DNA of 10,236 nt from JADLHS01 sp964553795 (GTDB lineage: Bacteria > Verrucomicrobiota > Verrucomicrobiia > Limisphaerales > JADLHS01). The stretch is from positions 1 through 10,236 of the forward strand of contig CAZKMR010000131.1 of NCBI GenBank assembly GCA_964553795.1, given 5' to 3'. Made by a program: the position numbers and the translations under genes. Shown piece after piece: positions 6,396 through 10,236 of this stretch. Each line of letters opens with the position of its first letter. Within the stretch, counting starts at the first letter, position 1. Under the pieces are notes generated by a model. The model ran no database searches. It had not been told where the DNA came from and was given only the letters and a program-made list of their open reading frames with translations.

Positions 6396-7973
6396 TTAGT
6401 TGCCTCGCACCCGAAAAAAGGCCGCGCCCGGCGTGAGCGGGAAAGTCGCCGTCTGGGCGGACGTCGTCAGCGCGCCGTTCCAGTTGGCCGGGGGAAAAGC
6501 GGTGGCACGTTCGACCACGAACGGCGGCCCCCCGCCCGACCAGGTTAAATTCACGCTGCTGCCCGACTTCGCGATAGTCACGGAGATTGCAGGCGTGATG
6601 TTCACAACCACAGCGTCGTAAGCGACGGCGTGAATTCCATTGCTCGCGCTCAACTTCAACGTGTAAGCGCCGGGCGCAGTGAAAGTCGCCGTCGTGTTAG
6701 TCTGACTGGCATGGGCGAACGCAACATTGGTCGGACCGGAATAACGCTGCCACTGAATCGTGAGTGGCGCTGAGTGCGAGTAGTTCACAAAGCCGCGCAA
6801 TTCCAATGGCGCGCCGACAACGCCGGTCAAATCTGGCCCTGCGCTGGCCGTCGGCGCGCCCGCCGAACGCGGACCGCCGGTCGCGCCAGTTGTTTGGATG
6901 ACTTCGAAGTTGGTGATACTGATGCTGGACAGACGATCAAAACAGCCCGCTGGCCAACGGTCATCGGGCGTGGCTGAAATTGAGAAGAAATTTCCGTTGT
7001 CTGCCACCAGGGCGCCGTACTTTTTCAATCCCAACAACACGGCTTTTTCCTGCTTGGTCCAACTCGGCGGAATGACAAACGCTGCTTTTAAGCGCACGCG
7101 TTGGCCCATCGCGGGAACATTTGTCTGCGTCGCCGGGGTGCTGGAAGCGTAGTGCGTCGCGGGGTAAATATATTCGCGGCGCGACCTGGCGACCACGATG
7201 CGCATCGCATGTTCCACCCTGCCGCGTTCACACTCGTCGAATCGCACCAGCGCGGGAAACATCGGCAATCCCGCCGCATCGCCGGAGGTCCAGCCGGCGG
7301 GGCGCAACGCGTTCGTGTTCAAGTTGAATTTGGCGCCATTGGACGCTTGCCAGTTGCCGCCTACAAGTTTGGCCTGCCAGGTTTCCCAGATGAACCCACT
7401 GCCCGGCTTTACGATGATCGAGTGCCGATCCCCGCCCCAACCATAAACGTCCTGCTGCCATTGCTGCAGCGTTTGCCCGCCCGTTTCCGCCGGCCAAGTT
7501 TCCACCGGCATGTTGGTAGGAATCGGATAAAGACCATTGGGAAACGTGCCGCCATCCAAATCCGATTCATCCGGATAATCCAGAAATTGAATCGGCACAG
7601 TCGGTTGCGCCTCTGGCACCAACACGAAATTCATTTCCTTAAACACGCGCAACGTCCGTCGGGTCGGCTGCAAGTCCGCCGTGATCTGCGCAATCATGGC
7701 ATCCGAATTGGGCAATACGGGCCGTTGTGAAATATCTTCGTTCCACGGATTCGTCACCGGGAAGATTTGCATCGCGGCCAACACCGCGTCGGCATTGGTG
7801 GTGTTGAACAGGACCGCATGGGTCACGACCGGCAATGTGCCGAGCAAGCGACCTTCGTGATTGATTCGTTCCGCGTGAAGCGAGAATGCCCACGAGCAGG
7901 CAACCAACAAGAATCCGCGTTCAACACGACGTAAAAACAAACGCACGTGAAGCGAGAGCAAACCCAAGGCCAT
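6396..7973 (-). CDS. Secreted protein of unknown function with PKD-like domain and verrucomicrobial C-terminal tail
   Basis: I do not recognise a named family. From ATG 7973 (GAAG 7 nt upstream) the product is 525 residues. TTG at 8006, adding 11 residues, has no ribosome site. A basic stretch (LRRVERG) and hydrophobic core ending SLHA (about 15-34) form a signal peptide. The conserved domain, about 35-360, carries FPVTNPWNEDIS (71-82), YPDESD (133-138), GWGGDRHSIIV (178-188), LRPAGWTSGDAAGLPMFPALVRFDE (223-247), REYIYPATHYAS (266-277), MGQRVRLKA (289-297) and LKKYGALVADNG (316-327). Such clustered His, Asp and Glu positions resemble an enzyme or a metal/ligand-binding fold, but no reaction can be assigned. 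About 374-460 is PKD/Ig-like, and the end (to FFRVRGN) is the module shared with the two hydrolases downstream. A role at the cell surface is inferred. Confidence 0.75.
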   Translation of the reverse strand: MALGLLSLHVRLFLRRVERGFLLVACSWAFSLHAERINHEGRLLGTLPVVTHAVLFNTTNADAVLAAMQIFPVTNPWNEDISQRPVLPNSDAMIAQITADLQPTRRTLRVFKEMNFVLVPEAQPTVPIQFLDYPDESDLDGGTFPNGLYPIPTNMPVETWPAETGGQTLQQWQQDVYGWGGDRHSIIVKPGSGFIWETWQAKLVGGNWQASNGAKFNLNTNALRPAGWTSGDAAGLPMFPALVRFDECERGRVEHAMRIVVARSRREYIYPATHYASSTPATQTNVPAMGQRVRLKAAFVIPPSWTKQEKAVLLGLKKYGALVADNGNFFSISATPDDRWPAGCFDRLSSISITNFEVIQTTGATGGPRSAGAPTASAGPDLTGVVGAPLELRGFVNYSHSAPLTIQWQRYSGPTNVAFAHASQTNTTATFTAPGAYTLKLSASNGIHAVAYDAVVVNITPAISVTIAKSGSSVNLTWSGGGPPFVVERATAFPPANWNGALTTSAQTATFPLTPGAAFFRVRGN

Positions 7974-8018
7974 CGTCAAACTTCGTTCGGCGTGGCGGGT
8001 TGTCAAAATGCGTGTCTG

Positions 8019-8024
8019 ATTTTA
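8019..8024 (-). promoter_or_regulatory. Candidate -10 element (TAAAAT) of the unknown secreted-protein gene
   Basis: TAAAAT (8024-8019) would start transcription near 8011, leaving a leader of about 38 nt before ATG 7973. No good -35 lies 16-18 nt upstream. An 8-bp direct repeat TGTCTGAT on the plus strand (8013-8020 and 8035-8042, period 22 bp) brackets the site and could bind an activator. A TTGACA at 8006-8001 is too close to the start codon to serve as a -35. Confidence 0.22.
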
Positions 8025-8050
8025 CTTCGCGCGATGTCTGATAAGTACAC

Positions 8051-8089
8051 GCTCCCCAGCCCGGGAGCCGCCCGGATGAAACCCGGGCG
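8051..8089. repeat. Tandem GC-rich inverted repeats after hldD (REP-like or terminator)
   Basis: Two stems abut: GCTCCC / GGGAGC (8051-8056 / 8063-8068, 6-nt loop) and CGCCCGG / CCGGGCG (8069-8075 / 8083-8089, 7-nt loop). They begin 14 nt beyond the hldD stop. No T-run follows on either strand, so this is not a standard intrinsic terminator. It may stabilise the mRNA 3' end, act with Rho, or be a copy of an interspersed palindromic element. Confidence 0.5.
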
Positions 8090-8102
8090 CACCAATCTCA
8101 CC

Positions 8103-9116
8103 TTACTTCGGCGGCACTTCGTCGCCGAGTCGGCGGTCGGAAATCAGATAGTTCTTCACGTAATCGGCCACGGCGGATTCGAGACTCGTGATCGGCGCGG
8201 CATAGTCGGTGGCGCGCAACTTGGTGAGATCCGCTTGCGTGAAGTATTGATACTTCGCGCGAATCGTCTCCGGCATCTCCACGTATTCGAGTTGTGGCGG
8301 TTTTTCGAGTGCGGCGAAAACTGCCCGCGCCAATTCATTCCACGTGCGTGCCTGCCCGCTGCCCACGTTGAAGAGTCCGCCTGCGGTTGGCGTCGCCGCC
8401 AGATGCAATGTCATTGCCACCGCATCTTTCACGTAAAGAAAATCCCGCTTCTGTTCGCCATCGGCATAACCGGACCGGTAACTCTTGAACAAGCGGATGA
8501 CCCCACGCTCCTGCACCTGCGCGAAACTCTTGTGCACCACGCTGCGCATGTCGCCTTTGTGATCTTCATTCGGGCCGAATACGTTGAAGTATTTCAAACC
8601 GACGATGCGATCCAGGAATCGCGCGCGTTGCGCATGCAGGTCGAACAGGTGCTTGGAGTAACCATACATGTTCAACGGCCGCAATGGCTCGAGCGACGCG
8701 CTGTCACTCATGCCGGCGTCGCCATTCCCATACGTCGCCGCTGAGGAGGCGTAAACAAATCGCGCTTTGTTCGCCAACGACCATTGCGCGAGGTCCTTGG
8801 TGAACACGTAATTGTTGCGAATCAGAAACGACGCGTCCTTCTCCGTCGTGGCGGAACAGGCGCCCAGATGAAACACGCAATGGAATTGCCCCAACGCGCC
8901 GCGCTGCAGGCGCGCTTGCAAATCGTCCGCCTCGACATAATCGGCAAACTTGAGCGGCGTGAGATTGCGCCATTTCTCATCCGTGCCAAGACGGTCGCAC
9001 ACGACAATGCGTTCACAACCGCGCTGGTTCAACGCCCAGACGAGCGCGCTGCCGATAAAGCCCGCCCCGCCCGTGACGAGCACGCGTTGTTCCGCCCAAT
9101 TACCAGCCGAGGACAT
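8103..9116 (-). CDS. hldD: ADP-L-glycero-D-manno-heptose 6-epimerase
   Basis: HldD (RfaD/GmhD) converts ADP-D-glycero-D-manno-heptose to the L-glycero form, the last cytoplasmic step before heptose enters the LPS inner core. The 337-residue product is a short-chain dehydrogenase/epimerase with an NAD(P)-binding TGGAGFIG (15-22), SSAATYG (124-130), the YGYSK catalytic pair (Tyr151, Lys155), and the HldD-diagnostic stretch YFNVFGPNEDHKGDMRSVVHK (176-196) and RDFLYVKDAV (224-233). ATG 9116 puts VLVTGGAGFIG at residue 12, close to the usual start; ATG 9149 or TTG 9164 would add 11 or 16 residues without family support. No Shine-Dalgarno is visible, and the start lies 17 nt inside the end of the upstream gene, so translation is probably coupled. 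It implies a Gram-negative envelope with heptose. Confidence 0.94.
   Translation of the reverse strand: MSSAGNWAEQRVLVTGGAGFIGSALVWALNQRGCERIVVCDRLGTDEKWRNLTPLKFADYVEADDLQARLQRGALGQFHCVFHLGACSATTEKDASFLIRNNYVFTKDLAQWSLANKARFVYASSAATYGNGDAGMSDSASLEPLRPLNMYGYSKHLFDLHAQRARFLDRIVGLKYFNVFGPNEDHKGDMRSVVHKSFAQVQERGVIRLFKSYRSGYADGEQKRDFLYVKDAVAMTLHLAATPTAGGLFNVGSGQARTWNELARAVFAALEKPPQLEYVEMPETIRAKYQYFTQADLTKLRATDYAAPITSLESAVADYVKNYLISDRRLGDEVPPK
9100..9116 (-). other. 17-nt overlap between the DHS-family gene and hldD
   Basis: The preferred hldD ATG (9116-9114) precedes the TAA of the DHS-family gene (9102-9100) in a different frame. With no ribosome site before hldD, the arrangement suggests coupled translation and a shared transcript. 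Confidence 0.65.
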
Positions 9117-10107
9117 GTGCAAAAATAAGCGGTGCGACGATGGTCGCATCGGATTCGATGACAAATTTCGGCGTCTTCACGCCGAGCTTGCCCCAGGTGA
9201 TTTTTTCGTTCGGCACGGCGCCGGAATAACTGCCGTAGCTCGTCGTGGAATCGCTGATCTGGCAGAAGTAACCCCACAACGGCACGCCGGTGCGTTGCAA
9301 ATCCTGATGCAACATCGGCACGACACAAATCGGGAAATCGCCCGAAATACCGCCCGCGATCTGGAACATGCCCAGCGAACTCTTCTTCGTAGTGCGCGTG
9401 TAAAACTCTGCCAGCCACGTCATGTATTCGATGCCGGTGCGAACGGTATGTACATTCTTCACGTCACCACGAATCACCGCCGCCGCGTACATGTTGCCGA
9501 GCGTGGAATCCTCCCAGCCAGGCACAATGATCGGAATGTTCTTCTTCGCCGCGGCCAACATCCACGAATTCTTGGGATCAATCTGGTAATACTTCTCGTA
9601 TTTGCCGCTGAGCAGGACTTGATAGAAAAATTCGTGCGGGAAGAATTGCTTCCCTTGGCGATCGGCTTTGGTCCACACCTCGATCATCGCCTTTTCCATG
9701 CGGCGCATCGCTTCGCCTTCCGGAATGCACGTGTCGGTGACGCGATTCAAATGCCGCGCGAGCAACTTTTGTTCGTCCTTGGGCGTGAGTTCACGGTAGT
9801 TAGGCACGCGCACGTAATAATCATGCGCCACGAGATTGAACACGTCCTCTTCCAGATTCGCGCCGGTGCAAGTGATGAGATGTACTTTGTCCTGGCGAAT
9901 CATTTCCGCGAACGACAACCCCAGTTCTGCCGTGCTCATGGCGCCGCCAAGCGTCACCATCATGCGCCCGCCTTTGTCGAGATGCGCCACATACCCTTTG
10001 GCCGCATCCACGAGCGCGGCGGCGTTGAAGTGCCGGTAATGATGTTGAATGAAACGGGAAACGGGACCGCCGCTGAGTTTGGCGCTGCTGGACTTTTTCT
10101 TTTTCAT
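9100..10107 (-). CDS. Deoxyhypusine synthase family protein (bacterial type, catalytic Lys apparently absent)
   Basis: Deoxyhypusine synthase (DHS) uses NAD and spermidine to modify eIF5A in eukaryotes and archaea. Bacteria lack that substrate, and some bacterial homologues instead make homospermidine. The product is 335 residues from ATG 10107 (MKKKK...); TTG at 10131 would add 8 residues, and neither start has a clear ribosome site. Family features include the NAD-site TCTGANLEEDVFN (80-92), PIIVPGWEDSTLGN (192-205), WGYFCQISDSTTSYGSYSGAVPNEKITWGK (278-307) and the C-terminal ESDATIVAPLI (318-328). Where canonical DHS has GGGxxKHHI with the imine-forming lysine, this protein reads AGGISGDFPI (251-260), with no lysine. 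Length is close to the family norm and the frame is intact, so it is not a decayed gene. It overlaps hldD by 17 nt. Fold is sure; the reaction is unknown. Confidence 0.88.
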   Translation of the reverse strand: MKKKKSSSAKLSGGPVSRFIQHHYRHFNAAALVDAAKGYVAHLDKGGRMMVTLGGAMSTAELGLSFAEMIRQDKVHLITCTGANLEEDVFNLVAHDYYVRVPNYRELTPKDEQKLLARHLNRVTDTCIPEGEAMRRMEKAMIEVWTKADRQGKQFFPHEFFYQVLLSGKYEKYYQIDPKNSWMLAAAKKNIPIIVPGWEDSTLGNMYAAAVIRGDVKNVHTVRTGIEYMTWLAEFYTRTTKKSSLGMFQIAGGISGDFPICVVPMLHQDLQRTGVPLWGYFCQISDSTTSYGSYSGAVPNEKITWGKLGVKTPKFVIESDATIVAPLIFAHVLGW

Positions 10108-10195
10108 AATTCGGACTGGCCGGTCGTTCAAACTCGGACGGGCAACGAGGGTTTAGAAAATGCAGACGGTAACACCACCTGCGCTCCGGCAGCTA

Positions 10196-10212
10196 CGGGA
10201 AAAAGTTTCCCG
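10196..10212. repeat. Inverted repeat CGGGAAA-aag-TTTCCCG upstream of the DHS-family gene
   Basis: Perfect 7-nt arms with a 3-nt centre lie about 90 nt before ATG 10107. It could be an operator, a leader hairpin or the end of a gene outside the window. There is no T-run beside it, and I see no convincing promoter or coding frame in 10108-10236. Confidence 0.4.
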
Positions 10213-10236
10213 CCATCGCTGCCCCCGGTGGCTGGC

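Noticed and set aside
8001..8006. Minus-strand TTGACA, a perfect -35 hexamer
   Set aside because: A matching -10 would fall almost on the start codon at 7973, and the bases there do not resemble one.
8704..8973. Alternative-frame peptides inside hldD and the DHS-family gene
   Set aside because: Both genes have strong family matches along their whole length in one frame, so the other frames are shadows.

Overview
This window looks like a piece of a Verrucomicrobiota chromosome, most like the Pedosphaera/Limisphaerales lineage. The evidence is fairly high G+C, three large secreted proteins that end in the Trp/Phe-rich C-terminal module common in that phylum (here closing FFRVQWP, FFRLVYP and FFRVRGN), autotransporter-type beta-strand repeats without a beta-barrel, and a heptose epimerase for an LPS-type outer membrane. 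The assignment comes from protein character only; there is no rRNA marker. Every gene I can support lies on the minus strand, so transcription runs from high to low coordinates.

At the right end, a deoxyhypusine-synthase-family protein (10107 to 9100) overlaps hldD (9116 to 8103) by 17 nt. HldD makes the L-glycero-D-manno-heptose precursor of LPS inner core. The partner is clearly of the DHS fold but appears to lack the family's catalytic lysine, so its reaction is open. Two abutting GC-rich inverted repeats (8051-8089) follow hldD.

In the middle is a secreted protein of unknown function (7973 to 6396): a conserved 330-residue domain, a PKD-like domain and the shared C-terminal module. Downstream on the same strand is initiator tRNA-fMet(CAU) (6291 to 6215) with a textbook terminator at 6174-6200.

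A 325-nt gene-free leader (5890-6214), rich in inverted repeats, precedes a two-gene operon. It encodes a secreted GH76 alpha-1,6-mannanase-like protein with PATR repeats (5889 to 2875) and a secreted GH97 alpha-glycosidase of the retaining type (2878 to 32), joined by an ATGA overlap. The likely job is extracytoplasmic attack on an alpha-mannan: GH76 would cut the alpha-1,6 backbone, and GH97 would remove alpha-linked galactose or glucose. There is no SusC/SusD pair, transporter or regulator in view.

No CRISPR array, insertion sequence, integrase or recognisable defence system is visible. The most interesting items are the shared C-terminal tail on three unrelated secreted proteins, the unknown secreted family, the lysine-less DHS homologue and the palindromic leader of the mannanase operon.
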